Assembly: GCA_025594325.1 (NCBI GenBank)
Contig: JANHCV010000002.1
Location: forward strand, 124,001-188,000
Source of the DNA: Blastocladiella emersonii ATCC 22665
Taxonomy: Eukaryota; Blastocladiomycota; Blastocladiomycetes; Blastocladiales; Blastocladiaceae
Length of the DNA stretch: 64,000 nt
Reading direction: 5' to 3'
Part shown: piece after piece, positions 32,201-41,951 of the stretch
Layout: each line of letters begins with the position of its first letter
How positions within the stretch are numbered: position 1 is the first letter of the stretch
Notes under the pieces: generated by a model
Database searches by the model: none
Seen by the model: only the letters and a program-made list of their open reading frames with translations
What the model was told of the DNA's origin: nothing
Translations under genes and position numbers: made by a program

Positions 32201-34162
32201 TGCAGGTTGGGGCCCTGGAGGAGCGGGTCGGGCTCGAACAGGTTGGTCGCGGCGGACTCGGGCGCCTGCTGCTGCTGCTGCTGCGACGACTGCGCCGGCG
32301 GCGGCGGGAGCGCCTGGCCCACGTCGTCGTCGTCGAGGTCGGCGAGAATGTCGTACGGCGCGTCCTCGTCGGTCCCGGCGGTCCCGCCCGTGCTCGAGTT
32401 GCCGGTCCCCGTGCAGTCGCGGATGACGGCGGGCGGAATGGCGATGCGGTCGAGGACGAACGGCGACTCGTCGCTCTGCTGCTGCTCGGCCTGGCTGTTG
32501 TTGGCGGCGAGGTGGAAGGAGCCGGTGCCGATGCCGTGGACGTCGGGCGTGGCGGGGTTGGTCGAGTTGGGGGTCGGGTAGATGGGTTGCCGGTGCTGCT
32601 GCTTGGCCTGGTTCGCGGCGGCGGCCGAGATGAGGGCAGCAGCCTGCGACATGGTGTCGGTCGACGACGACATGGCCATGGGGTATACTTGCTGCTGCTG
32701 CTGCTGGCCGCTCGATGGCGAAAAGTCTGCTCGTGCGAGTCATGCTGAGGTCAATAAAGGTGTCCATTAGGGTAGAAAAGAGCGGGGGAGCAGGGTGTAA
32801 AGTAGCAACGTGTCGACGGGCAGACACCTTGGTGCGCGAACTCGGAGGCGAGACGCTCGCTACTGATGGAGGACGGCGGCGGGGGATGTTCGAAAGCGTA
32901 CCGTAGATGGACCCGCCCGTTCCGATCTCGACGCCGCGACTTTGGGTCATGGTCATGAACTGGTTGTGCCGTAGTAGCCTGGAAGGATGGTTAGCTTCAA
33001 CGATGGTCGCAGCGACGAGAAGTGAGCACAAGCGTACTCTTCCATGGGCGACGGCAGCGTGATGTTGGCGAACCCCGAACCGTCAGCAGACGCCTTGTCA
33101 GTGATCTGCTGTGGCAAGGGCAGCGGCGACGAGAGCGACGACAGCTGCGACGCGGGGCTCTGGCGGTCGGCGCCCTCGTGGAGCAGGGCCGCATCGGGGA
33201 GCTGGAAGTTGAGCCCGTGCTGCTGCTGCTGTTGCTGCTGCTGGAGAATGAGCGACCCGTCGGCCGAGTAGTCGTGCGGGCTAGCGAGAGGGGAAGCGAA
33301 GCGAGGAGCGCGTGAGCACTGCAGGTCACGCGGACATGAACCCCAAGGGGTGCCGATTGGTTCCTCCAGCCGCGCTGCGCTGCGCGAAAGAAAAGCGAAA
33401 CGCCACACGAAGCGGCACGAAACGAAAAGCGAAGACATACATGTTCCACGCAGCCGTTCCGAGACCCGTGCCCGGGCCAAAGACGGGTGACGCGTGCGAG
33501 GCCGCAGCGGCCGCCGCGGTGGCCATCCACGACTCGGCGGCGTTGGCGGCGTCGGTGGCCGAGGGCGACCCGAACATGCGGTGGTACGTGATGCCGGGCG
33601 CGAGGACGCCGGGGACGCCAAAAAGGGCGGCGGCGTTGGCGCTGGCGGCGCGCGCCTGCTGGTTGTGCGCCGCGTTCATGGACAGGGCGGCGAGGCTCGG
33701 GGTGAGGAGCGAGGACGCGGGCCCGGCGGCGAAGGCGAGCTGCGTGGAAAGCGTCGGGTCCACGTCCATGGCCGAGTGCTGCTGCTGCGGGTACTGCTCG
33801 GTCTGCTGCTGCTGCTGCTGCTGCTGCCGGCTCTGCGCGTCGTAGTTGTGGTACTGGTAGACGACGGGCGACCCGACAAAGCCCGGTGCGCCGGCGGTGG
33901 CGAGGAAGTTGGGCGACGCGTAATCGGCGAGCGACACGGCGGCAAAGTCGTGCTGCTGGAGGTGCGGGTGCGAGTAGGTCGGGAGGAAGAGCGGGTCGGC
34001 GGCTGATGGCGGGGCGCCGTCGTTACCGCTGCCGGGCAAGGGCGCGAACGAGGCCGACGAGGCGGTTGGTGGCGGCGGGGGCAGCGGTGGTGGCGGGAGC
34101 GGCGGGGGCAGCGAGGGCGACATGGACGCGTGTTGCTGCTGCGGGTGCTCGTGTTGATGCAT
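29254..34162 (-). CDS. Gln/Ala-rich putative transcription regulator with C-terminal zinc module
   Basis: Exons 34162-33441, 33280-33038, 32978-32902 and 32726-29254 encode 1504 residues. The introns are 160, 59 and 175 nt; phases agree and exon 2 continues in the DYSADGSL frame. Most of the protein is disordered, with polyglutamine runs (up to about eight), polyproline and polyalanine. Near residues 1260-1340 lies a compact cysteine module: C-x2-C-x15-C-x2-C, then C-x2-C-x20-C-x2-C, followed by a basic stretch RGRKRKQ. The first half resembles a degenerate GATA finger but lacks its usual core, and the second half matches nothing I know. DNA binding and nuclear location are inferred from the cysteines and basic tail. 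An alternative start of the last exon would still keep the zinc module. Confidence 0.7.
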
Positions 34163-36128
34163 GGTGTCGCAGCGGCGATGGGGTGGTGGTGAGGCGGGGA
34201 GAGAGAGGGCGGATGAGACGCGTCGAGTCGCGCGGGCACGCGCTGGGTGGAGAGGCGGTGATGGATGGATGAAAGGCGCGTGCAGCGGGCGCGCGCGAGC
34301 GAGTTGCTGGCGAGCCACCGGATGGGGAGGGCGAGATGAGCGGCGCGCGAGAAGAAGGAGCGCGACCACGGCGAGCACAAGGGTCGAGGTCAGTGGTAGT
34401 GGCGGAGTGGGAAGGGCGGAAGCGGAGCGAGGATCGGCGCGGCGCGCGGAAGGATGCTGAGCGCGCTTGGCGGAAGCAGGTGCAGGTGAAATAGCCGGCC
34501 GAGGGCGACGGGCGGGAATAAATAGACGAGCGGGTGGTCGGTCGCGCGGTCTGCTGCGGGCGACCAAGGGTGGGTGTGGCCTAGCAGAGCGTCGAGGGTC
34601 GGAGGTCGCGGAGGGGCAGATGAAGCGGGGAGGGAGGGAGGGGACGCGCGGCAGCGGGGAAGCGAGGCGTGAGTCGTTCGGCGCGGACAGGGGTTCTGGC
34701 GCGGAGGAAACACGGGTGGCACAACACGGTCACCTGCACACTGCAGGGCGCTGCAGCAGGCGGCAGGAGGGGGGCAAGCGTACCGCGAAACGTGTTGAGG
34801 CGCGTCGCGAGGACCAGCGAGCCAAAGTGAAGCGGGGGGAGGGAGGGAGGGAGGGCGGGCGAGCCGGGTTCAAAAAGGGTGGGGAAGAGGAGGGAGGGCG
34901 GAGGGCAGTTCTACAAGCACGGCCGACCAGAGCAGAGGAGGGAAGGAGACAAGCGAGCGTGAGCACACGGGCGCACGAGCGAGCAAGAGACACGTCGGGC
35001 GCGCGGGAGGAGGGCAATAACGCCGAGATTTGGAGAATGGGACGGCCATGAACGGCACCGCGAGGCGGCCGGGGCCCACATGGCGCCGCGCGCCGCGCGA
35101 AGAGGCTCATGGCCGACACCGACGACGGCAAGCGGGCGCGGGCTCGCAAGCGCGTGAGTGGGAACGCAGCGGATCACCACCAACCCCGGTCGGCGCCGTG
35201 CGGGCGCGAGACCAGGTGCGAGACGAGCGGGCGCGGGTCACCGGTCGGGACCTCGAGCTGGGGCCAGCGAGGGCCGCGAGCGCGGTCCCGGAACGGCACC
35301 CGGCCGGCGCCAACGGCGGTCGAGACTGGCACTGCGAGACACGGCGCGGCGGCGCGACTGAGCCACCCGCGGAGTTGGGGGAGGAGTTCAGGAGGCGATC
35401 GGTGTCTCGTCGTGTGCGCATCTCGGCGACCATGCATCCGCTCATCCATCCAAGCATGGGCTCGAGGGTGGAGGGAACACGCGGAAGAGGGAAGGGCGGC
35501 GCCGCGAACACACGAGGGAGCGCTCGGCACACACGCTTACGTACACGGAGCGCAGGGAGCGGGGCCGGCGGGGCCGGGGCGCGTCAGCATGCGGGGCGGG
35601 GGAGCGGTCCGGGTCACGGCGCGCGATCGATGCGCGCGGTGGGGTATCCTGGGGACGATGAGACACTGCACCGGGGCGGCGTGCGGAGAGAGAGGACCGC
35701 GCGCGGCGGGCCGGGCACGCCCCCCGTGCGGTCTCACCGCCGTCTTTGCGGGCCCCGCCTGCCGCAAGCAGCCCGTGGTTGTCGCGGTTGGTGGCCCGGC
35801 GTGACGCGCGCCCGCATCATCGTGAGTCGGTGCCGCCGCTTTTCATGCGCCCGTGCCGCGCCGTGCGCAGCAGCCGCCGACCGCGGGGGCGAGACCGCGA
35901 CACGTCAATCGACGCGTCGCGCCGCGGCCCAATGAGCGGCGCCGGCCCACGTGATGCGTTCCGCGAGGTTTTGGGCTGCTCTCGCGGTCGTTGCGCTTTG
36001 AGGCCCCCGCTCTCCGTTGGTCCGCACGCCGCGCTACCGCTCACTCGCTGCAATGGAAACACTGATGCATCTATTCCGCCGCCGCCCTGTCGTTGTGCCG
36101 TAGCGACCCGCCGACCAATCGCACAACC
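34163..36128. other. Long intergenic region, about 2 kb, purine-rich
   Basis: This lies upstream of both the regulator gene (-) and NAA30 (+). The + strand is strongly purine-rich between about 34400 and 35000, with several GGGA repeats. Open frames across 35030-35935 have Arg/Ala/Gly composition in several frames at once and no domain, so I do not call a gene. A long 5' leader of the regulator or an unannotated non-coding RNA is possible. Confidence 0.5.
34836..34860 (+). repeat. (GGGA)n tract with G-quadruplex potential
   Basis: Five or more GGG runs are separated by single A bases in the purine-rich intergenic region; a similar tract lies at about 34629-34646. On the + strand these could fold as G-quadruplexes. 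Function is unknown. Confidence 0.65.
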
Positions 36129-36737
36129 ATGCCCGTGTCCTTCCACGAGTACGAGGGCGAGCACCTGCTCCCCGAGATCGCCGCCATGATCGAGGCCGAG
36201 CTCAGCGAGCCCTACTCGGTCTACACGTACCGCTACTTTTTGCAGGCCTGGCCGCAGCTGACGCTTCTGGTGCGTGCTTCCGCGAGCGCGCGCCCTCCCC
36301 ACCCTCGTCCCCTCGCTCACCACCCGCCAACTAGTGCCGTGACGACGACACCAACGAGTGCATCGGCGTCATCGTGTGCAAAATGGACCCGCGCAAGGGC
36401 GGCGGCCGCCGCGGCTACATTGGCATGCTCGCCGTCGCGCGCTCGCACCGCAAGCACGGCCTCGGCACCCAGCTCGTCCAGCGCGCCATTTCCCGCATGA
36501 AGGACCTCGGCGCCGACGAGATCGCCCTCGAGGCCGAGTCCACCAACCACGGCGCGCTCCGCCTCTACGAGAACCTCGGCTTCCTCCGCGACAAGCGCCT
36601 CACCCGCTACTACCTCTCGGGCAACGACGCTTTCCGCCTCAAGGTACGCTCGCTCGCTTTCTGTCGCATCGACACAGGGACTGACTCGCTACGTCGGCGT
36701 GCAGCTCTGGCTCCACCCACAAGACCAGCAGCTCTAG
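36129..36737 (+). CDS. NAA30: N-alpha-acetyltransferase 30 (NatC catalytic subunit)
   Basis: Exons 36129-36269, 36335-36643 and 36705-36737 are all phase 0, with introns of 65 and 61 nt, giving 160 residues. The N-terminus has the substrate-binding LSEPYSVYTYRYF found in Mak3/Naa30. The GNAT core has GYIGMLAV, then the acetyl-CoA loop R86-x-x-G-x-G (RKHGLG), then LEAESTN and ALRLYENLGF. The third exon adds only ten residues (LWLHPQDQQL), resembling the family C-terminus. NatC acetylates proteins starting Met-Leu, Met-Ile, Met-Phe or Met-Trp, working with Naa35 and Naa38. The length matches the compact fungal form. All catalytic loop residues are present. Confidence 0.93.
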
Positions 36738-36821
36738 ATCAAACTGTGTGTGCATGAAGCATATATGAAGCGTGCAAGTGGTTCGTGTGTCATGTGGGAG
36801 TGGTGAGTGTGAGGCGAGGAA

Positions 36822-36882
36822 GAGGAGGACGAGGACGAGGACGAGGACGGGGACGAGGACGAGGACGAGGACGAGGACGGGA
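36822..36882 (+). repeat. (GAGGAC)n hexanucleotide repeat
   Basis: About ten copies of GAGGAC, one with a G substitution, lie between the 3' ends of NAA30 and the convergent secreted-protein gene. It is non-coding and a likely length-polymorphic minisatellite. Confidence 0.85.
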
Positions 36883-36905
36883 AACGACAACAGCATCGCC
36901 ACAAC

Positions 36906-37428
36906 TCAGATCCGACGCCAGTTCTGCGCGCCCTGCGGCACGGGGAACTCCTTGCCGCGCTTGCCCGCGTACCGGACCAGCGCCGCCTTGACCGCCGTGA
37001 CGCTGGTCGGCGCGTTGGCCGCGTACTCGCGCCCGCGCACCTGCCACGCCTGCCCGACGTGCCACTCGGGCTTGCCGCCCGCCGCCGCCGCCACCGTCGC
37101 CTTGAGCTCGACCACGTCGTTGGGCTGCTGCCACGACCACTTGCCGCGCGTCCCGGCCTCGGGGCACGGCGCCGCCACGCACACCGTCTTGGTGGTCGTC
37201 GCGAACGTGCCGTTGGCGAAGAAGGTGATGGTCTGCGACAACGACACGGCGTACGTCGCGGGGACCGGGAAGTCGGTGGCTACAACACGGTGTGATCGTT
37301 GTGTCAGTCAGGCTCATGCGGTTGAGCGATGGCTGAGGGGGAGCGTGCGGACCAGGGCGGATCGCCGCGGCAGCGGCCAACGACACGAGCGCGACGAGGA
37401 CGAGAAGGAGAGCGGCGGTCGAGTGCAT
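36906..37428 (-). CDS. Small secreted protein
   Basis: Exons 37428-37353 and 37279-36906 are joined by a 73-nt intron (GTCCGC...TGTAG) in phase 1 and encode 149 residues. The start gives a clear signal peptide (MHSTAALLLVLVALVSLAAA). The mature part is about 125 residues with only two cysteines (VCVAAPC), several Trp and a basic C-terminus ending NWRRI. The splice joins IRPATDFPVPATYAV smoothly; without it the frame after the signal peptide meets a stop. No family is recognised. The gene shares a TATA-like box at a similar distance with the secreted pair at 53.6-55.0 kb, although the mature sequences do not look homologous. Confidence 0.72.
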
Positions 37429-37512
37429 GGCGATGAGTGGGTGCTTGAGGTCTTGAGTTGAGCGAGTGTTCAGGTTGGGTAGCAACGGATGGCGTGGGGA
37501 GGACGCGTCGAG

Positions 37513-37520
37513 CTTTATAC
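37513..37520 (-). promoter_or_regulatory. TATA-like box of the 149-aa secreted protein gene
   Basis: GTATAAAG on the minus strand, 85 nt upstream of the ATG. Confidence 0.55.
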
Positions 37521-37564
37521 ACGGTTCGGGCAGGTGCGCGTGAAACAAGCAAGCGGCGGAGTTG

Positions 37565-37601
37565 ACGCGTCGCGCCACCTGCCCCGCGCAACGCGACGCG
37601 T
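37565..37601. promoter_or_regulatory. Inverted ACGCGT-containing hairpin
   Basis: The 10-bp arms ACGCGTCGCG and CGCGACGCGT are separated by 17 nt, about 140-170 nt upstream of the secreted-protein ATG. ACGCGT is the MluI cell-cycle box bound by MBF in yeasts. Whether that applies here is unknown. Confidence 0.4.
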
Positions 37602-37835
37602 GGAAACCAGTTGAACAAGGGCATCGTCTCCCTCATGCCGCGGTAAACAAGAATATGACCGCAGCTGCTCGCCAACAACGGCTCCCGCCTGGACGCGCGG
37701 CCCGTGCGCATGGGCCTCCGCGCGAACTCGCGCTTCGGACAAGAACGACGTCTCTCATCACTCTCACTGTCGGCGGAGAGCACAGCGACCGATTGCCATC
37801 ATCGCCGCGGACAAGAACGATCCATGTAGCGAGTG

Positions 37836-38135
37836 GACACGTTGCGCAATCCTGGCCTCCCCCCGAATCCTGAATGGCTGGCGCGTCCACGCGACCTGCG
37901 CCGCCGCCAGCCTGCGGGCGCCGCCGGGACCTGCCACCCATTTCGCCTCGCCGCTCGTGGAACGCGGCAGGCGCGCGGAAGCGAGGCCTGAAATTTCGGC
38001 CCTCGCTTTGCGGGGAGTCGCGAGTTCGGCTCTTGTCGAGAGGCGTGGCAGGTCGCTTGCGTTGCGGTCCTGCGCGTCGCGTGACGCGCCCAGCCTTCCA
38101 GAATTCGGGGGGAGGCCCAAATTTCGCAACGTGTC
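37836..38135. mobile_element. 300-bp foldback (MITE-like) element
   Basis: The two ends are inverted copies. GACACGTTGCG opens the left end and its exact complement closes the right end at 38135. The similarity continues inward for about 65 nt, including an identical CCTCCCCCCGAAT, and the GACCTGCCAC block recurs further in. A 26-nt near-palindrome around 37981-38006 (GCGAGG...AAATTT...CCTCGC) marks the centre. The element has no coding capacity. Target-site duplications are not evident at these borders. It is non-autonomous if mobile, and no second copy was noticed in this window. Confidence 0.65.
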
Positions 38136-38743
38136 AAGTTGCAACCGGTCGCGCGCGGCCCAGTGGTGGATTCGCTGACAGGAGCGGGGCGGGAGGTTGA
38201 TCGCGTCGCGAGAGTCAAGCCACAACCGTCACGTGCGGATGAGCGTCGCGTCTCCCACCGCGGCCTTCGCAGTGTCGAGCGTCACCGGTCCTCTGCACGT
38301 CTCTAGCCCGTGAACACCCAAATCAAGTACGATTTGCGCATTGAACACGCAGTACTGGTACAATGGCTCGAAATGGTGCGACCGACCCCAAGCCATGTGT
38401 ACGAAGTGTTCGATCGGATTACGATCACGCCGGAGGCTTCCCCGGGCAAACCAGGTGGTGCAAGTGGGCGCGCGAGAGGCAATGACGAGCGGCCAATGGG
38501 AGATTTGCGCGACCTGCTTCTCACAGCGGGGCCCGATTCCCACGGTCCGTCGGCTCGCAGTTCGCGTTCCCTGACCTCCGATGGTCCGAGAGGGGCCTCC
38601 GTTTTAAGTCACCTTCTCCCCCGCGCTGTTCGGTAGTCTCGCCCGTTGGACAAGCAGATCCACGGCGTACACATCCAACGTACGCAATCCAACCACGTCA
38701 AAAACAAACGATGCAAGGCTCATGCTAGATCACGGTCATGTAG

Positions 38744-40279
38744 ATGCGCGTGTCGCTCCTTCCTGTCGTTATCGTCGCACTGTGGCTCGTCGTGCTTCCG
38801 TTTGTCGCGTCAGCGGCTGCCAAGGGCCCCCAGTACAAGTCGCTCCACGACGCGCCGTCCAGGCAGTGCAACAATGACATTGGGCTTCCGCTTCGCTGGT
38901 TCCTCGAGTTCTCGGGTCCGGACACCCAGGTCGGGTACACGGTGACGTGGGCCAGCGACGAGCTGGCATACAACTTCATTCCGCAGCAGTTTATCGAGCG
39001 CCGCAACGTCCGCGCGGACTTGGGCCGCGGCACGCTTCTCGGCCGTGGCTGGGGCATCCACCCGACCGCGTTCAGCCAGTGGCTCGGGCAGGTATCGGTC
39101 GAGCTGTCGGTGCGCGCGGCGGTGAGTCCGCCGACCAAGGCGACCAGCGCGGCGCAGACGCTCATCGACGCGCTCGCGCAGCTCTTCTCGCGCGCCACGT
39201 ACGCGTCGGTCCGCGACGAGCTGCCCAGCTACGCGAACAGCACCGACGATGCCGTCACGCCCATCGCGCAGCTCGCGAACAAGGTGGTCGCCAACTTCCC
39301 GCTCGACTACGCGTACACGTCCAAGTACTGGCCGTGGGACCCGGCGCGCAACTCGACGCTCGAGGCCATGGTACTCGTCCGCACCGAGACGGCCAAGGCC
39401 GCGGCCAAGCTCACGGGGCTCGGCGCCACGTCCGCGGCCTACGCCAAGATCTCGCCCGAGCTCGACACGTTCCTGCGCAGCAGCACCAGCACGTCGGTCC
39501 CGATCGTCAAGTTCGCGGCCAATACGGCTGCCTTCATCAAGTCGGTCGTCAACCGCACGCTGCTCACCAACGACCGCTTCATTCGCTTCACCATGACCAC
39601 GTCCAAGCAGGTCGACCGGATCCAGACTGGGGCGGGCGTCGTGCGGTGGCTTGAGGGGCCGTATACGAGCTTCTTCGCGTACGTGTCCAACGAGACGCCC
39701 AAGTTCTCGGCCGCGCAGAACTGCAGCGTCACGGGCCCCTCGGCCAAGTTCTACGTGTCAGCCAACAAGGCCGCGCCCACCACGCTGTTCCACACGGCCA
39801 ACTCGACCGACCTTGCGCCCCTCTTCTCGGACGGCGGCGTCTGCGAGATCAAGAAGCCGTTCCCGACCACCAAGGCGCAGGTCGTCGCCAACAACAAGTT
39901 CCTCGCCGGAGTTCGCGACTCGTTTGGGAGCCCGAGCACGGACACGATCGTTAACGGCAAGGTCGAGTTCGAGGCCCGCGCGAGCGCCAAATGCTCGCTG
40001 CCGCTGATGCCGTTCTACGTCGCCGAGCCCGTGACTTGCATGCAGTACTCGGGCCAGGACCTCGACAACTATTACGGCCTCAAGGCGTCGCGCGGGGATG
40101 CGTTCGAGGCCCTGCTCGATGACGCCGCGGCCGCGTTCGCGACCCAGGACTCATTCGAGGACGGGCTCGCTGACTTCTCGATCGCGGCTGACGGATTCGA
40201 GGACGCGGCGTTCGCGCTCGGCGGCCAGGCGCTGGTCCAGGACACGCTCGACGCGGGGCTCGTTTACATTGACTACTAG
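38744..40279 (+). CDS. Secreted orphan protein, 511 aa
   Basis: A single exon encodes 511 residues. An N-terminal signal peptide (MRVSLLPVVIVALWLVVLPFVASA) is cleaved probably near residue 24. The mature protein has about eight N-x-S/T glycosylation sequons, five to seven cysteines, and an acidic helical C-terminus (repeats of F-E-D around 460-495: SFEDGLADF, GFEDAAFA). No internal membrane segment or GPI-type hydrophobic tail is seen. I do not recognise the family. A secreted or wall-associated role is inferred from the signal peptide and sequons only. GC content and codon use match the neighbours, so there is no sign of recent transfer. Confidence 0.8.
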   Translation: MRVSLLPVVIVALWLVVLPFVASAAAKGPQYKSLHDAPSRQCNNDIGLPLRWFLEFSGPDTQVGYTVTWASDELAYNFIPQQFIERRNVRADLGRGTLLGRGWGIHPTAFSQWLGQVSVELSVRAAVSPPTKATSAAQTLIDALAQLFSRATYASVRDELPSYANSTDDAVTPIAQLANKVVANFPLDYAYTSKYWPWDPARNSTLEAMVLVRTETAKAAAKLTGLGATSAAYAKISPELDTFLRSSTSTSVPIVKFAANTAAFIKSVVNRTLLTNDRFIRFTMTTSKQVDRIQTGAGVVRWLEGPYTSFFAYVSNETPKFSAAQNCSVTGPSAKFYVSANKAAPTTLFHTANSTDLAPLFSDGGVCEIKKPFPTTKAQVVANNKFLAGVRDSFGSPSTDTIVNGKVEFEARASAKCSLPLMPFYVAEPVTCMQYSGQDLDNYYGLKASRGDAFEALLDDAAAAFATQDSFEDGLADFSIAADGFEDAAFALGGQALVQDTLDAGLVYIDY

Positions 40280-41951
40280 TTTCATTCTTCCCAACTGCCC
40301 GTCACTTCCTGTTGTCGTCACTCCTCTCGCGGAGCGCCCTGTCATTGCAATATAAGCCGATCGTTCCCATACCATACTCGCTGTGGATCAGAAAAGTTGT
40401 TCGTGACAGTCGCGAATCGAGAGATCAGACCATATTGCGCTGTATCTCGTAATCCTCATCCTCCTCCGTACTGGCTGAATGGTAGCAGTTTCCACCGCCA
40501 GAGTCAAGAACGGTACACGCGCGAGGCCAATCTTTGTCGTAGCAAACCGGTCACTGTACCGCTGTTCGTCCAGCTGGCCAAGCTCGCTCTCACTGGCGGT
40601 ACGCGTAACACGCTGCCGCTTCGACTGGGCGGCACCGGACTAGGCCGCAGGCCCTATATAGCAAGCAAGAAACCGTTACGACCGTGGGAGCAAGAATCGC
40701 CCGTCTCAAGCCGCGTGCGCTTGCTGCGGTCGCTCGTGCGGGGCGGCGAGTCGGACATCACGAAGCAGGACTACGCGACACGAAGAAAGCCCACATCAGA
40801 CATAAGTTGCATTGTAAAGCGCATTGCATCAGGTTACGTGTAGTCAAGCTTACATTCAGCGTTTCCTGGGAGAGAGAGGTGGGGACGCAGCAGAGCTTCG
40901 TTCACCCGTGCACCACTCGCGTGAATGCGTCACCTGTGCTGGAACGTGCTCCGTCATCACGACTGCCATCATGACGTTGTTTCGCAAAAAGGGGGCACGG
41001 CAAGCACCGCTCGGGACTCGTTGCCGCGCCAGCCTGCTTCGAGCTGTGCCGTGAGGTCATGTTGACCGCAGTCTCGTCACGTCGGCGTCGACACACGTTC
41101 CGCGGAACCCTCCGACAGTGATGCGCACCTCGTACGCCGTGTCGGTGGTGCGCGCGCCGCACGAGTGCGACGGGGCGTCAACGACGGGCATTACGGTTAA
41201 GGTCCCCGACGGCGCGTCGTCGATCAAGCCGCATGACGTGGAACAATGGGCCCGCCATCTTGACCAGCAGTACGCTGATATGGGCTTCAGTGGTTACGGC
41301 CGACACGGTCACCCGCGTCGTGAAAGATGCGTGCGGTAGCAAGACCAAGGGTAGAGGGTATGCGGTCAGCGAGAGCTAGGACACGATTGTCGGCTAGTAG
41401 AAGTATGAGGATCGAGCCAAAGTAGCAACGCAGCCGCCAATGTGAGCGACACAAAATATGAAGGCCAAAGTAGCAACATAGCGCTGTCAGAACGATTCGG
41501 CTCCACGGCGCGCCCAAGGAATGGGAGGGCGGCCAAGATCCTCGATGGCACGGCGAGCGCACGAAGGCGCCCGCAGCGTGCCCGCCTCCCTTTTCGGAGC
41601 CGAATCCATGCATCGTCTTCCAGCGTTCGTATGGTGTCTTGTGTGAGAAACACAAGGTAGATATCTCCTAGATACAAGATCCTAAGAGTAAAGTCGATGG
41701 TGAGCAAAAGAGGAGGGCGAGGGCGCGCGGGTTTATATACTCCCGCGGACCGGGAACGGCGCGCGGCGGCACGGCACGGCGGGCAGGGACAGGGCCAGCG
41801 GGGTGGCGCAGCACGGCGCGCGCGAGACGGATTTGCGTTCGAGGTCATCCGCGGTCAGGTGGCCCGTTGGTGGCGCCGCCGAGGACTCTGGCGTCGACGC
41901 GCCGCCGATCCAAGGACCCGCTCGTTCCCGCCCCCCTGCCCCATCACTTCA
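40280..41951. other. Intergenic region, 1.67 kb
   Basis: Base composition is lower in GC than the genes. A CTATATAG sequence lies near 40654 and a TTTATATAC near 41732; the latter is 215 nt before the SET gene. A 72-codon frame at 41121-41339 has moderately protein-like sequence (GITVKVPDGASSIKPHDVEQ) but no supporting homology or splice partner, so I leave it uncalled. A 14-bp direct repeat (GCCAAAGTAGCAAC) occurs at about 41416 and 41464. Confidence 0.5.

Larger units (their letters stand above)
37429..38743. other. Intergenic region, 1.3 kb, with foldback element
   Basis: This holds the promoter of the small secreted protein (TATA-like box and hairpin), the foldback element and about 600 nt before the 511-aa secreted protein. 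That last part is less GC-rich and shows no convincing ORF. The ORFs inside the foldback element read on both strands and are a consequence of its symmetry. Confidence 0.6.

Noticed and set aside
31140-33830. CAG/CTG repeats as a CRISPR-like or tandem array
   Set aside because: They are in-frame glutamine codons of the regulator gene, without spacers.
35030-35935. A 301-codon plus-strand frame in the 2-kb spacer
   Set aside because: Several overlapping frames are open on both strands, the composition is Arg/Ala/Gly, and there is no domain or splice support.
41118-41339. A 73-codon plus-strand frame upstream of the SET gene
   Set aside because: Somewhat protein-like, but short and isolated, without homology or splice partner. 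Left as possible but unsupported.
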